The notes below the pieces were generated by a model. That model had not been told where the DNA came from and did no database searches. It saw nothing but the letters and a program-made list of their open reading frames with translations. A program made the position numbers and the translations under genes. From Janthinobacterium lividum (GTDB lineage: Bacteria; Pseudomonadota; Gammaproteobacteria; Burkholderiales; Burkholderiaceae_D), in the NCBI RefSeq assembly GCF_011601275.1, contig NZ_JAAOLY010000017.1, positions 62,001 to 126,000 on the forward strand: 64,000 nt of DNA, given 5' to 3'. Positions 1 through 9,343 of this stretch are shown here, piece after piece; within the stretch, counting starts at the first letter, position 1, and each line of letters opens with the position of its first letter.

Positions 1-674
1 CGCATGAACTGCGCACGCCGCTCAACGCCATCATCGGATTTACGGGCGCGCTGCTGATGAAACTGCCCGGCCCCCTGACGTCCGACCAGGACAAGCAACT
101 CAATACCATCCGCGCCAGCGCGCGCCATTTGCTCTCGCTGATCAACGACATCCTCGACGTGGCCAAGATCGAAGCGGGCAAGCTGACCCTGTCGATCGAA
201 CCCGTGCACTGCCAAGAACTGATGGCGGACGTGGCCGACACCCTGCGCCCCCTGGCCCAGCAAAAAGGCCTGGCGCTGGAACTCGAACTGGGCGAGCCAG
301 GCCAGCCGCCCGCCATCATTGACACGGACCGCCGCGCGCTGACGCAGATCCTCATCAACCTGCTCAACAACGCCATCAAGTTCACGGAACAGGGCACGGT
401 GCGCATCAGCCTGGCCCAGCGCGACGAAGACGGCGTGCTGGTGACGGAAATGAGCATCGCCGACAGCGGCGCCGGCATCAAGGAAGAAGACCAGGCCAAG
501 CTGTTCCAGGCCTTCTCGCAACTCGATTCCACCTCCACGCGCCACGTGGAAGGCGCGGGACTGGGCCTGTACCTGTGCCAGAACCTGGCCAACGCCATCG
601 GCGGCGCCCTGTTCTTCAACAGCGACTACGGTTCCGGCAGCACCTTTACCTTGGCCCTGCGCAGCAAGGCCTGA
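1..674 (+). CDS. Sensor histidine kinase, 3' part only
   Basis: The gene enters from the left edge; the readable frame begins at base 3 with the H-box HELRTPLNAIIGF, so the sensor half lies outside the window. The phosphoacceptor His is the first residue seen. It is followed by the second dimerisation helix (DILDVAKIEAGKL) and a complete HATPase domain: N-box LINLLNNAIKFTEQG, G1 box IADSGAGIKEED, and G2 box GAGLGLYL. The protein ends directly after the ATPase domain, so there is no fused receiver at the C-terminus. It autophosphorylates on His and passes phosphate to a response regulator that is not visible here. The ATG at 57 lies inside the kinase domain and is not the start. The input signal cannot be told from this fragment. 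Confidence 0.93.
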   Translation, partial: HELRTPLNAIIGFTGALLMKLPGPLTSDQDKQLNTIRASARHLLSLINDILDVAKIEAGKLTLSIEPVHCQELMADVADTLRPLAQQKGLALELELGEPGQPPAIIDTDRRALTQILINLLNNAIKFTEQGTVRISLAQRDEDGVLVTEMSIADSGAGIKEEDQAKLFQAFSQLDSTSTRHVEGAGLGLYLCQNLANAIGGALFFNSDYGSGSTFTLALRSKA

Positions 675-816
675 GTTTCTGTGCGCCGCAGCATGAAATG
701 CTGACTTTTTATTATCGAGGAGAGACCGATACAGTAGTTCTACGGTATTGCACTGCACCATTTTCAGCGCTATAGTAGACCTGTCTCCTCCAATTCGTTC
801 TCCGAACATTGGATTC

Positions 817-847
817 AGCCCGCGAATACAACCGCGGGCTTTTTTTT
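817..847 (+). terminator. Rho-independent terminator after the kinase
   Basis: A perfect 8-bp stem, AGCCCGCG at 817-824 and CGCGGGCT at 833-840, has an 8-nt loop and runs straight into a tract of eight T. It ends transcription about 150 bases after the kinase stop codon and separates it from the TetR operon. Confidence 0.88.
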
Positions 848-882
848 GCCTGCGTTTTACATTATCTTCATCATTCCTTAAT

Positions 883-898
883 TAAATCAAATGATTTA
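883..898. promoter_or_regulatory. Candidate operator of the TetR regulator
   Basis: TAAATCA (883-889) and TGATTTA (892-898) form a 7-bp inverted repeat with a 2-nt centre, 40 bases before the regulator's ATG, in an AT-rich patch that contrasts with the GC-rich surroundings. A weaker ATATC...GATAT inverted repeat follows at 902-921. TetR-family proteins usually bind palindromes of this kind in front of their own operon. Assignment to this regulator is by position only. Confidence 0.45.
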
Positions 899-938
899 GT
901 TATATCAATCGTTTGAGATATGTGATTAAATCTCCGGC

Positions 939-1667
939 ATGATTGAAAAATACATTTCTCCTACATCACCTGCCGACGACGGACGCAAGCCCCGTTCCGA
1001 TGGCGAGCAATCGCGCGAGCGGCTGCTGCAGAGCGCCATCCGCCTGTTTGCAGAACAGGGCTACGCCAAAACCTCCACGCGCGAACTGGCGCAGGCGGCC
1101 GGCACCAACGCGGCTGCCATCAGCTACTATTTTGGCGACAAGGCGGGCCTGTACCGCGCCGCCTTCTCCCATCAATTATCTAATCCACAAGACAATATCG
1201 CCCTGTACGAGCAACCGCATTTCACCCTGCGCCAAAGCCTGGAAGGCTTTTATGCGCAGTTGCTCGCCCCCTTGCAGCAGGGAGAAATCGCGCGCGACTG
1301 CATGCGCCTGTGGTGCCGCGAGATGCTCGAACCGACGGGCCTGTGGGCACGCGAGGTCGACGAGAACATCCGTGCCGAACACGAGGCGCTTGCGCGCGTG
1401 CTGGCACGCCACCTGGGCGCGCCAGCCAACAGCGACGACATGCACCGCCTGGCGTTTTCCATCGCTTCGCTGGCCCTGCAGCACATGGTGGGCGCCGAGG
1501 TGCTGCAAACCTTGCGTCCGCAACTGCTGGAATCGCCGCACGCCATCGACACCTGGCTGGCGCGCATGACCGACTACGCGCTGGCCATGGCCGACGTGGA
1601 GCGCCGGCGCCTGGCCCTTCCTCCCTCTCCCCCCACCACTCAACGACAAGCAGAAGGACCAGCATGA
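939..1667 (+). CDS. TetR/AcrR-family regulator of the RND efflux operon
   Basis: A 242-residue repressor-type protein. Residues about 23-70 form the TetR DNA-binding domain (RERLLQSAIRLFAEQGYAKT, then STRELAQAAGTNAAAISYYF and the typical YYFGDKAGLY end). The C-terminal ligand domain resembles the CecR/YbiH group (formerly DUF1956), judged by length and general look. Its stop codon overlaps the ATG of the following channel gene as ATGA, so regulator and pump are one transcription unit with translational coupling; this suggests self-limiting control in which an effector releases the repressor and induces both. The ligand is unknown. An AT-rich palindrome 40 bases upstream is the likely operator. 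Confidence 0.9.
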   Translation: MIEKYISPTSPADDGRKPRSDGEQSRERLLQSAIRLFAEQGYAKTSTRELAQAAGTNAAAISYYFGDKAGLYRAAFSHQLSNPQDNIALYEQPHFTLRQSLEGFYAQLLAPLQQGEIARDCMRLWCREMLEPTGLWAREVDENIRAEHEALARVLARHLGAPANSDDMHRLAFSIASLALQHMVGAEVLQTLRPQLLESPHAIDTWLARMTDYALAMADVERRRLALPPSPPTTQRQAEGPA

Positions 1668-3076
1668 CGACTATTCGATGCACCGTTCAACGCGCCCTGG
1701 CCGCCAGCATCGTGCTGGCGCTGGGCGGTTGCGCCCTGCAGGGACCACCTGCGGCGGTGGCCGCCAGAGCGCCCGCGCAGTGGCAGGCGCCGCTGCCGCA
1801 CAACGGCAAGCTGACGGACCTGGCCAGCTGGTGGCAGGGCCAGGGCGACAGCCTGCTGGTGGAATTGATCACCGACGCGCAACAGGTCAGCCCGACCATC
1901 GCCGCCGCCGGCACGCGCATCGTGCAGGCGCGTGCGGACCGTATCGCAAGCGGCGCCGCGCTGGCGCCCACCTTGGATGCGACGGGCAGCGTGGTGCGCA
2001 CCAGCCAGCAATCGGCGCAACCGAGCGGCACCACCTCGCAGGCCGCCTTGCAGGCGTCGTGGGAAATCGATGTGTTTGGGGCCAACCGCGCCACGCGCGA
2101 TGCGGCGCAGGAGCGCTACGACAGCGCCCGCGCGGGATGGCATGAAGCCCGCGTCTCGGTGGCCGCCGAAGTGGCGAACCAGTACTACGCCTTGCGCACC
2201 TGCCAGCAATTGCAGGCCGTATCCGAACAGGACGCCGTCTCGCGACGCGACTCGGCGCGCCTGACGGAACTGAGCGCCGGCGCCGGCTTCCAGCCGCCCG
2301 CCAATGCAGCACTGGCACGCGCCAGCGCGGCCGAAGGCGCCAGCCGCGCCATCGAACAGCGCGCCGCCTGCGACGTGAATATCAAGGCGCTGGTGGCCCT
2401 GTCGGCCATGCCGGAAGAAACACTGCGCCAGAAGCTGGTCGCCAGCCCCGCCATCCTGCCCTCGCCCGTGGCGATCGCGGAATTGCCGGCGCAAACCCTG
2501 GGCCAGCGTCCCGACATCTACAGCGCCGAACGCGAAGTGGCGGCGGCCAGCTTCGAAGTACGCGGCGCGCAGGCGCAGCGCTATCCGCGACTGAGCCTGG
2601 CCGGCTCCATCGGCAAGGGCAATATCCGCGCCGGCGGCACCAGCATCACGGCCAGCACCTGGAGCATCGGCCCGCTGGCCGTCAGCCTGCCCATCTTCGA
2701 CGGCGGCACGCGCCGCGCGCAGATCGATGCGGCCACGGCGCGCTACGACGAGGCCGTGGTGAAATACCGCGCCGGCGTGCGCCAGGCCGTGCGCGAAGTG
2801 GAAGAAGCATTGGTCAACCTGGCCAGCACGGACGAACGCAGCAGCCATGCGAAAACGGCGCTGGAAGGCTACCGCGTGTCGTTCGTCGCCACCGAGGACC
2901 GCTACAAGAATGGCCTGGCCAGCCTGATCGAACTGGAAGACGCGCGCCGCACGCGCCTGGCCGCCGAAAACACGGTGGTCAACCTCGAGCGCGAACGCAG
3001 CGCCGCCTGGGTAGCGCTGTACCGCGCCGCCGGCGGCGGCTGGACCAGCAGCGCCATCGCCAACAACGCCCCCTGA
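1664..3076 (+). CDS. Outer-membrane efflux lipoprotein (NodT/OprM family)
   Basis: A 470-residue TolC-like channel for the RND pump encoded next. The start at 1664 gives MTTIRCTVQRALAASIVLAL followed by a lipobox (LGGC, Cys at about residue 23), so the mature protein is acylated and held in the outer membrane. A longer reading upstream would lack a signal peptide and run through the TetR gene. AAGGA lies just before the ATG. The body has the two-fold repeated helical barrel of the outer membrane factor family, with family landmarks such as SWEIDVFG and RPDIYSAEREVAAASFEVRGA. Second gene of the operon: 4-base overlap with tetR and 13 bases before the adaptor. Confidence 0.92.
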   Translation: MTTIRCTVQRALAASIVLALGGCALQGPPAAVAARAPAQWQAPLPHNGKLTDLASWWQGQGDSLLVELITDAQQVSPTIAAAGTRIVQARADRIASGAALAPTLDATGSVVRTSQQSAQPSGTTSQAALQASWEIDVFGANRATRDAAQERYDSARAGWHEARVSVAAEVANQYYALRTCQQLQAVSEQDAVSRRDSARLTELSAGAGFQPPANAALARASAAEGASRAIEQRAACDVNIKALVALSAMPEETLRQKLVASPAILPSPVAIAELPAQTLGQRPDIYSAEREVAAASFEVRGAQAQRYPRLSLAGSIGKGNIRAGGTSITASTWSIGPLAVSLPIFDGGTRRAQIDAATARYDEAVVKYRAGVRQAVREVEEALVNLASTDERSSHAKTALEGYRVSFVATEDRYKNGLASLIELEDARRTRLAAENTVVNLERERSAAWVALYRAAGGGWTSSAIANNAP

Positions 3077-3089
3077 CGGATACGACAAC

Positions 3090-4265
3090 ATGAAAAAAAT
3101 GACCTTGAAACCGATGGCGCTCGCCCTTGCCTCCCTTTGCATGATGCTGGGTGCGGGTGTGGCCCTGTACTCCCCTTCCTCCACGGCGGCGGACGACGCC
3201 AAGGATAAAAACGCGGCGCAAAAACCGGCCCTCACCGTCACCACGGCCAAACCGCAAACGGCCAGCCTGCCCATCAAGCTGAAGGCCAACGGCAACGTAG
3301 CCGCCTGGCAGGAAGCCGTCATCGGCAGCGAATCGAACGGCTTGCGCCTGACCGACGTGCGCGTGAACGTGGGCGACGTCGTACGCGCCGGCCAGGTGCT
3401 GGCCGTGTTCTCGAACGACACGGTGAACGCCGACGTGGCGCAGGCCAAGGCCGCCGTGCTGGAAGCCCAAGCCAATGCCGCGGAAGCGGCCGCCAACGCG
3501 CAGCGCGCCCGCTCGCTGCAAAGCACGGGTGCCATCAGCGCGCAACAGATCAGCCAGTACCTGACTGCCGAACAGACCGCCAACGCGCGCATCGCGTCCG
3601 CCAAGGCGCAACTGGCGTCGCAGCAGCTGCGCCTGAAATACACGCAGGTGGTGGCGCCCGACAGCGGCATCATTTCGTCGCGCTCGGCCACCGTGGGTTC
3701 GGTGGTGGGCGCCGGCACGGAGCTGTTCCGCATGATCCGCCAGGGCCGCCTCGAATGGCGCGCCGAAGTGACGGCAACCGAGCTGCTGAATCTGAAACCA
3801 GGCACCCTGGCGCAAGTGAAGGCGGCCAACGGCAGCGTCTTGACGGGCAAGGTGCGCATGATCGCCCCCACCGTCGATCCGCAGACGCGTTCCGCCCTCG
3901 TATACGTGGACCTGCCCGCCAGCACGGGCGCGAACGCGCCGTTCAAGGCCGGCATGTACGCCAGCGGCGAATTTGAACTGGGCACGTCGGGCGCGCTGAC
4001 CGTGCCGCAGCAGGCGATTGCCGTGCGCGACGGTTTCAGTTATGTCTTCCGCCTCAATCCCGACCAGCGGGTCAGCCAGATCAAGGTGCAGGCCGGACGG
4101 CGCCTGAGCGACCGCATTGAAATCCTTGGCGGCATCACGGCCGACACGACGATTGTCGTCAGCGGCGCCGGCTTCCTCAATGACGGCGATCTGGTAAGGA
4201 ATGTGCAAAACCCGGTTGCAACTCCGGCAGCAACAGCAGCCAAGCCGGCTGCGGCGAAAAAGTAA
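3090..4265 (+). CDS. RND efflux periplasmic adaptor subunit
   Basis: A 391-residue membrane fusion protein. The N-terminus (MKKMTLKPMALALASLCMML) is a signal or anchor segment. A biotinyl-lipoyl-like first half (VIGSESNGLRLTDVRVNVGD) precedes an alpha-helical hairpin (about residues 110-180, Ala/Gln-rich) and the second lipoyl half (KYTQVVAPDSGIISSRS). The beta-barrel and membrane-proximal domains follow. A low-complexity Ala/Pro/Lys tail ends the protein. It links the inner-membrane pump to the outer-membrane channel. It sits between both in the operon, 13 bases after the channel gene and 9 bases before the pump gene. Confidence 0.92.
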   Translation: MKKMTLKPMALALASLCMMLGAGVALYSPSSTAADDAKDKNAAQKPALTVTTAKPQTASLPIKLKANGNVAAWQEAVIGSESNGLRLTDVRVNVGDVVRAGQVLAVFSNDTVNADVAQAKAAVLEAQANAAEAAANAQRARSLQSTGAISAQQISQYLTAEQTANARIASAKAQLASQQLRLKYTQVVAPDSGIISSRSATVGSVVGAGTELFRMIRQGRLEWRAEVTATELLNLKPGTLAQVKAANGSVLTGKVRMIAPTVDPQTRSALVYVDLPASTGANAPFKAGMYASGEFELGTSGALTVPQQAIAVRDGFSYVFRLNPDQRVSQIKVQAGRRLSDRIEILGGITADTTIVVSGAGFLNDGDLVRNVQNPVATPAATAAKPAAAKK

Positions 4266-4274
4266 GGAAAGGCC

Positions 4275-7200
4275 ATGAATTTTTCCTCCCTCTCGATCAA
4301 GAATCCGATCCCGGCCATCATGCTGTTCGCGCTGCTGACCCTGGCCGGTCTGCTGGCCTACAAGGCCAATCCGGTGCAGGATTTCCCCGACATCGAACTG
4401 CCCATCGTCACCGTCAGCGCCGTGCTGCCTGGCGCCGCGCCGGCCCAGCTGGAAACGGAAGTGGCGCGCAAGATCGAAGACTCCGTCGCCACCTTGCAAG
4501 GCGTGAAAAACATCTACACCAAGGTGCTCGATGGCGTCGTCACGGTAACCGTCGAATTCATCCTGGAAAAGCAGATCGCCGAAGCCGTCAACGATGTGCG
4601 CGACGCCGTCGCCCGCGTCAAGGCGGACATGCCGGCCGAACTGCGCGACCCCACCGTCACCAAGGCCTCCACGGCAGGGCGCGTGGTGCTGACCTTTATC
4701 GCCACGGCAAAGCCGGGCGTGGACAACCCGCTCGACGCGCCCGACCTGTCGTGGTTCGTCGACAACACGGTGGCCAAGCGCCTCTTGACGGTGCCCGGCG
4801 TGGGCGCCGTCACCAGGGTCGGCGGCGTCTACCGCGAGATACAGGTGGAACTCGACGAGGCGCGCATGGCAGCGCTGAAGGTCTCCGCCCTCGACGTCTC
4901 GCGCCAGCTGCGCCTGGTGCAGCGCGAAGCGCCTGGCGGCAGGGGCGACATCAGCGGCGCCGAGCAGTCGGTGCGCACCATCGCCACAGTGAAAACGGCC
5001 GATGAACTGTCGCGCGTGGAAGTGCCGCTGCCGGACGGCCGCCATGTGCGCCTGGACCAGGTGGCCACCGTGCGCGACACCATCGCCGAACCGCGCGCGC
5101 TGGCCGAGCAGGATGGCAAGACGGTCGTCGCCTTTGAAGTATTCCGCACCAAGGGCGCCAGCGAAGTGGCTGTCGCCAAGGGCGCGCGCGACGCCATCGC
5201 CGACCTGCAGAAGGAAAACCCGAACGTGGTGCTGCAGCAGTCGATCGACAATGCCTTCCCCGTCGAGGAAAACTTCGACGGCTCGATGGAACTGCTGTAC
5301 GAAGGCGCGCTGCTGGCCGTGCTGGTGGTGTGGTGGTTCCTGCGCGACTGGCGCGCCACCCTGGTGGCTGCCGCCGCCCTGCCCCTGTCCGTGATGCCCG
5401 CTTTCCTCGGCATCTACTGGTTCGGCTACACGCTCAATACCGTCACCCTGCTGTCGCTGGCCCTGGTCGTCGGCGTGCTGGTCGACGACGCCATCGTGGA
5501 AATCGAAAACATCGAGCGCCATCTGCGCATGGGCAAGTCGCCGATGGAAGCGGCCATGGAAGCGGCCGACGAAATCGGCATGGCGGTCATCGCCACCACG
5601 TTCGCGCTGGTGGCCGTGTTCCTGCCGACAGCCTTCATGAGCGGCATTCCCGGCCTGTTCTTCAAGCAGTTCGGCTGGACGGCCGTGCTGGCCGTGCTGG
5701 CCTCGCTGGTGGTGGCGCGGTTGCTCACGCCGATGATGGCGGCCTACATCCTGAAACCGCTGCCGCACAAGGAAGAGCAGGATGGCTGGCTGATGACGCG
5801 CTACCTGACGGTCATGCGCTGGTGCCTGAACCACCGCGGCATCACGGCCATCGCCGCGGCCCTGTTCTTTGTCGGCGCCATCGCGCTCGTGCCGCTGCTG
5901 CCGACGGGTTTCGTGCCGGCCGCCGACCGCGCGCAGACGCAGATCAACCTGGAACTGCCGCCCGGCTCCACCCTGGGCGAAACGCAGGCCGTGGCAGCCC
6001 TGGCGCGCGATGCGGCCATGCGCACGCCGGGCATACAAGGCGTCTTCAGTTCGATAGGCGGCGGCTCGAGCGGCGACGCCTTCGCCCCCGGCGCGGCAGC
6101 CGAGGCGCGCCGCGCCGTGCTGACCCTGACCACCGTGCACCGCACGGAGCGCAAGGAATCGATGGCGGACCTGGAAACGCAGCTGCGCCACAAGCTCGAT
6201 ACCATCCCCGGAGCCCGCTTCACGGTGGGACCGCCCGACACGGGCGTCAAGATGCAGCTGGTGCTGCGCTCGGAAGACCCGGTGGCGCTGATGGCAGCGG
6301 CGCAAAAGGTCGAGCGCGAACTGCGCGGTCTGAAAGGCATCGGCAACGTCAATTCCAGCGCCTCGCTGGTGCGTCCGGAAATCATCGTGCGTCCTGATTT
6401 CGCCAAGGCGGCGGACCTGGGCGTGACGGCGGCGGCCATCGGCGAAACCGTGCGCGTGGCCACGGCCGGCGACTACGACACCGACTTGACGAAAATGAAC
6501 CTGCCCGAGCGGCAAGTACCGATCCGCGTCAAGCTGCCCAACAGCGTGCGCGCCGACCTGGCCGCCATCGAGCGCCTGACGGTGCCCGGCAAGAATGGTC
6601 CCGTACGCCTGGCGAACGTGGCCAGCGTGACGATGGAAAGCGGCCCGGCGCAGATCGACCGTTTGAACCGCAGCCGCAACGTGACGCTCGACGTGGAACT
6701 CGGTTCGCGCACCCTCGGTGAACTGAATGAAGAAGCGCGCGCGCTGCCGTCGATGAAGAACTTGCCGCCATCCGTGAAGATCGCCGAACTGGGCGACGCG
6801 CAGGAAATGGCCTCGCTGTTCGCCAGCTTCGGCCTGGCCATGTTGATCGGCGTGCTGTGCATCTATTGCGTGCTGGTGTTGCTGTTCAAGGACTTCATGC
6901 AGCCGGTGACCATCCTGGCGGCGCTGCCGCTGTCGATTGGCGGCGCCTTCGTGGCGCTCCTGATCACGGGCAGCGCCCTGTCGATGCCATCGATGATCGG
7001 CCTGATCATGCTGATGGGGATCGTCACCAAGAACTCGATCCTGCTGGTCGACTATGCGATCCTGGCGCGCCAGGCCGGCATGAACCGCTTCGACGCGCTG
7101 GTCGACGCCTGCCACAAGCGCAGCCGCCCCATCCTGATGACGACGATCGCCATGGGTGCCGGCATGATGCCGCTGGCGCTGGGCTGGGGCGCCGACCCCA

Positions 7201-7391
7201 GCTTCCGTTCGCCGATGGCCATTACCGTCATCGGCGGCCTGATCACGTCGACTTTACTGAGCCTGCTGGTGGTGCCGGCCGTGTTCACCTACATCGACGA
7301 CCTCGAGCACCTGCTCAAGCGCGGCATGGCGAAACTGCGCCGCCAGAAGGCGCCGCTGCGGCGCGACGACAAGGTGGTGCTGGAAAAATAA
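4275..7391 (+). CDS. RND multidrug efflux permease (AcrB/MdtB family)
   Basis: A 1038-residue inner-membrane proton antiporter of the hydrophobe/amphiphile efflux family, full length for AcrB-like pumps. It starts MNFSSLSIKNPIPAIMLFAL (TM1) and has two large periplasmic loops, with TM2-6 at about residues 340-500 and TM8-12 near the C-terminus. The TM4 motif GVLVDDAIVEIENIERH supplies the paired Asp of the proton relay. GIVTKNSILLVDYA is the matching second-half motif. The whole set TetR-channel-adaptor-pump is one operon. The substrate cannot be read from the sequence; the N-terminus resembles MexK/VexF-like pumps more than AcrB itself. Confidence 0.94.
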   Translation: MNFSSLSIKNPIPAIMLFALLTLAGLLAYKANPVQDFPDIELPIVTVSAVLPGAAPAQLETEVARKIEDSVATLQGVKNIYTKVLDGVVTVTVEFILEKQIAEAVNDVRDAVARVKADMPAELRDPTVTKASTAGRVVLTFIATAKPGVDNPLDAPDLSWFVDNTVAKRLLTVPGVGAVTRVGGVYREIQVELDEARMAALKVSALDVSRQLRLVQREAPGGRGDISGAEQSVRTIATVKTADELSRVEVPLPDGRHVRLDQVATVRDTIAEPRALAEQDGKTVVAFEVFRTKGASEVAVAKGARDAIADLQKENPNVVLQQSIDNAFPVEENFDGSMELLYEGALLAVLVVWWFLRDWRATLVAAAALPLSVMPAFLGIYWFGYTLNTVTLLSLALVVGVLVDDAIVEIENIERHLRMGKSPMEAAMEAADEIGMAVIATTFALVAVFLPTAFMSGIPGLFFKQFGWTAVLAVLASLVVARLLTPMMAAYILKPLPHKEEQDGWLMTRYLTVMRWCLNHRGITAIAAALFFVGAIALVPLLPTGFVPAADRAQTQINLELPPGSTLGETQAVAALARDAAMRTPGIQGVFSSIGGGSSGDAFAPGAAAEARRAVLTLTTVHRTERKESMADLETQLRHKLDTIPGARFTVGPPDTGVKMQLVLRSEDPVALMAAAQKVERELRGLKGIGNVNSSASLVRPEIIVRPDFAKAADLGVTAAAIGETVRVATAGDYDTDLTKMNLPERQVPIRVKLPNSVRADLAAIERLTVPGKNGPVRLANVASVTMESGPAQIDRLNRSRNVTLDVELGSRTLGELNEEARALPSMKNLPPSVKIAELGDAQEMASLFASFGLAMLIGVLCIYCVLVLLFKDFMQPVTILAALPLSIGGAFVALLITGSALSMPSMIGLIMLMGIVTKNSILLVDYAILARQAGMNRFDALVDACHKRSRPILMTTIAMGAGMMPLALGWGADPSFRSPMAITVIGGLITSTLLSLLVVPAVFTYIDDLEHLLKRGMAKLRRQKAPLRRDDKVVLEK

Positions 7392-7431
7392 ATGCAGCGC
7401 TAAATTGCAAAATCGCCCCCTGCGGGCAAGG

Positions 7432-7470
7432 AAGCGAGGGACCGGCCGCCAGGCCGCGCTCCCTCGCTTT
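7432..7470 (+). terminator. Hairpin terminator of the RND operon
   Basis: AAGCGAGGGA (7432-7441) pairs perfectly with TCCCTCGCTT (7460-7469), and the GC-rich inner region can extend the stem. Only a short T run follows, so termination may be incomplete. It lies 40 bases after the pump stop codon. Confidence 0.65.
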
Positions 7471-7522
7471 CATCTATCTGGCATACTGCGCCCATTCTCC
7501 ATGAACGCAATCTGCCCTGCCT

Positions 7523-8500
7523 ATGAATCACCGTACCCCGCTCGTCCTGCTACTGGTATCCGCACTGCTCGGCGCGTGCTCGGACAAGACCGCCCCCGCC
7601 AGCGCCGACCTGGCTGCTGACGTGGTCACCGAAGTCCCCGCTGCCGCTGCCGCGGCAGACACCGCGTCGGCCGAACACGTGCCGCCGCCTTCCGCCACCG
7701 CCCCAAGGACGGAAGCGATGAACACGCCGCAGGCGCGCGAGCGCGAGGTGGGCATGATGCGCGCCGTCTTCGGCAAGGACTACCGCAGCGACAGCGACGA
7801 TGCGCTGGCCGACCTGTCCGATCCCGACAACCACGTCGACAAGCTCAGTTACGTGGTCAGCGCCGTCAGCCACAAGCTGCTGCCCGATGGCAGCGCCATT
7901 CTGGTGGCGAATGCGGAAACGGCCAACACGGAAGGCACGGCCGAATCGGCGCATGCCTCGCCGGGGTTGCTGAATGTCTTTTTCCTGGCGCCCAAGGGTC
8001 AGCCGGAAGACGGCCAGTGGCAAGTCGTGAAACGACTGGAAAACATCGCAGCCTTGGGCTCTTCGGGGCAACTCGGTGAAGTCCACTGGGTCATGCTGGG
8101 CGCGAACAAGCCGGGACTGGCGATCCGCCATGGCTATACGGGCCAGGGCTATACCATCACGCAACTGGCCCTGTTTGAAATCGGCGACGGCAAGGTCACC
8201 TCGCTCGATGGTGCCGTCGACCTGTATTCGGACAATATGGGCGCCTGCGGGCCTGAGACGGACGAGTGCTGGATGGTCAAGGGGAACTGGCGCTTCGCGC
8301 CGGCGCGCAATGGCGGCGCCTACGACGACTTGCTGATCGATTTCAAGGGCGCCTCCGAGAAGATCAAGCCCGGCGTCACGGTCAAGCCGGACGAGGACCC
8401 GCCGCGCATCGCCACGCCCCTGAACGGCCACGCGCGCTATGGCTTCGATGGCAAGGGATATAAACTGATTGAAGGGAAGAACACGGTGCCGGGCGTTTAA
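7523..8500 (+). CDS. Putative lipoprotein of unknown function
   Basis: A 325-residue protein with a lipoprotein signal peptide: MNHRTPLVLLLVSALLGAC ends in a lipobox with Cys at residue 19. An Ala/Pro/Thr-rich linker to about residue 70 is followed by a globular part of about 250 residues with no motif I recognise. Two Cys in the segment GACGPETDECW (about residues 241-249) could form a disulfide. The signal, linker and folded domain layout suggests a protein attached to an envelope membrane. It stands alone, with the RND operon terminator upstream and a convergent gene downstream. No function is proposed. Confidence 0.8.
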   Translation: MNHRTPLVLLLVSALLGACSDKTAPASADLAADVVTEVPAAAAAADTASAEHVPPPSATAPRTEAMNTPQAREREVGMMRAVFGKDYRSDSDDALADLSDPDNHVDKLSYVVSAVSHKLLPDGSAILVANAETANTEGTAESAHASPGLLNVFFLAPKGQPEDGQWQVVKRLENIAALGSSGQLGEVHWVMLGANKPGLAIRHGYTGQGYTITQLALFEIGDGKVTSLDGAVDLYSDNMGACGPETDECWMVKGNWRFAPARNGGAYDDLLIDFKGASEKIKPGVTVKPDEDPPRIATPLNGHARYGFDGKGYKLIEGKNTVPGV

Positions 8501-8512
8501 ACACGGCACCGT
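8482..8512. repeat. Inverted repeat between convergent genes
   Basis: ACGGTGCCG (8483-8491) and CGGCACCGT (8504-8512) form a perfect 9-bp inverted repeat around the stop codon of the lipoprotein gene, in the 19-base gap before the convergent TPR gene. There is no T tract, so it is at best a weak bidirectional terminator or an mRNA-end stabiliser. Confidence 0.5.
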
Positions 8513-8519
8513 CATGCCG

Positions 8520-9260
8520 CTACTTGCGGGCCGCTGCCAAGCGCACCAGCAGCGGTGCATACATGGAACGCGTATGGCTGCTCCAGCGGGCCATGGCGCT
8601 GTCGATATCGAGCAGCAGGCGTTCCGACAACACCTTGTCGCCCTGCTGCAGCGCCCAGATCGCGCACTCGGCGCGGCACTCGAAACTGTTGTAGCGCGTC
8701 AGCGCATCGTCGAATTCCGCCTTCGCCTCCGCCTGCCGCCCGCTTTGGGCCAGCGCGCGCGCCGTCAGCAGGGACACCATCCCGGGACGGAAATGGATAT
8801 CCGTGCGGCGGATGAATTCCAGGTGCGTCAACGCTTCGGCGCCCCGTTCGCACTCCAGGTAGGCGCGCGCCGCGCCCACGCGAATTTCCAGGTCCGATGA
8901 AAACGCTCCCTGCAGGCAGGCTTCATACGTCGATGCCGCTTCGCGCGCATTGCCAGCTTCCAGCTGCGCGCTGGCCAGGCGCATCTGGTTTTGCGCCGTC
9001 GGCGTGTACTCGAAAGCGGCCTTCGCCTCGCGCAATTCGCGGTTCGGATCGAGCACCTGCACGGCTACCGACGCGACCTTGCGCGCGCCTTGCGGCAGGC
9101 GCGAATTGGGCAGGTAGATGGCGAAGAAATACACCACGCTGCCCAGCAGCGGGAACATGAATAAAATGAGCAGCCAGTACAGCTGCTGCCCGTTGCGCAC
9201 CACGTGGATCGCAAAAAATACCGCGATCAGGATGTGGATGCCTATGCCAAAAATCGTCAT
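8520..9260 (-). CDS. Membrane-anchored TPR-like protein
   Basis: A 246-residue protein. Residues 1-50 hold two membrane helices (IFGIGIHILIAVFFAIHVV and LYWLLILFMFPLLGSVVYFF), similar to the N-terminal segment seen in PLDc_N-type proteins. The remainder is helical with degenerate tetratricopeptide repeats (QLEAGNAREAASTYEACLQG, RAYLECERGAEALTHLEFI, RALAQSGRQAEAKAEFDDAL). Such proteins usually act as scaffolds at the cytoplasmic membrane. It lies 83 bases after the EmrAB-type operon in the same direction and may be read through from it, but nothing ties it functionally to efflux. Confidence 0.75.
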   Translation of the reverse strand: MTIFGIGIHILIAVFFAIHVVRNGQQLYWLLILFMFPLLGSVVYFFAIYLPNSRLPQGARKVASVAVQVLDPNRELREAKAAFEYTPTAQNQMRLASAQLEAGNAREAASTYEACLQGAFSSDLEIRVGAARAYLECERGAEALTHLEFIRRTDIHFRPGMVSLLTARALAQSGRQAEAKAEFDDALTRYNSFECRAECAIWALQQGDKVLSERLLLDIDSAMARWSSHTRSMYAPLLVRLAAARK

Positions 9261-9343
9261 GCTGCGACCTCGTTAGTTCGTGATGGAAGCGGCTGGCACC
9301 ATGCCGCCGCTTTTCCAGGCCAGATAGTACACCGGCAGTGTGG

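Noticed and set aside
2979..7115. A very long open frame on the minus strand opposite the RND genes
   Set aside because: Its translation is dominated by His, Gln, Arg and Gly, the usual mirror of GC-rich genes, and it runs antisense to three sure efflux genes.
9261..9343. A short minus-strand frame reading VYYLAWKSGGMVPAASITN between the channel and TPR genes
   Set aside because: It looks protein-like, but it has only a GTG start, no ribosome-binding site and 19 codons; too weak to call.
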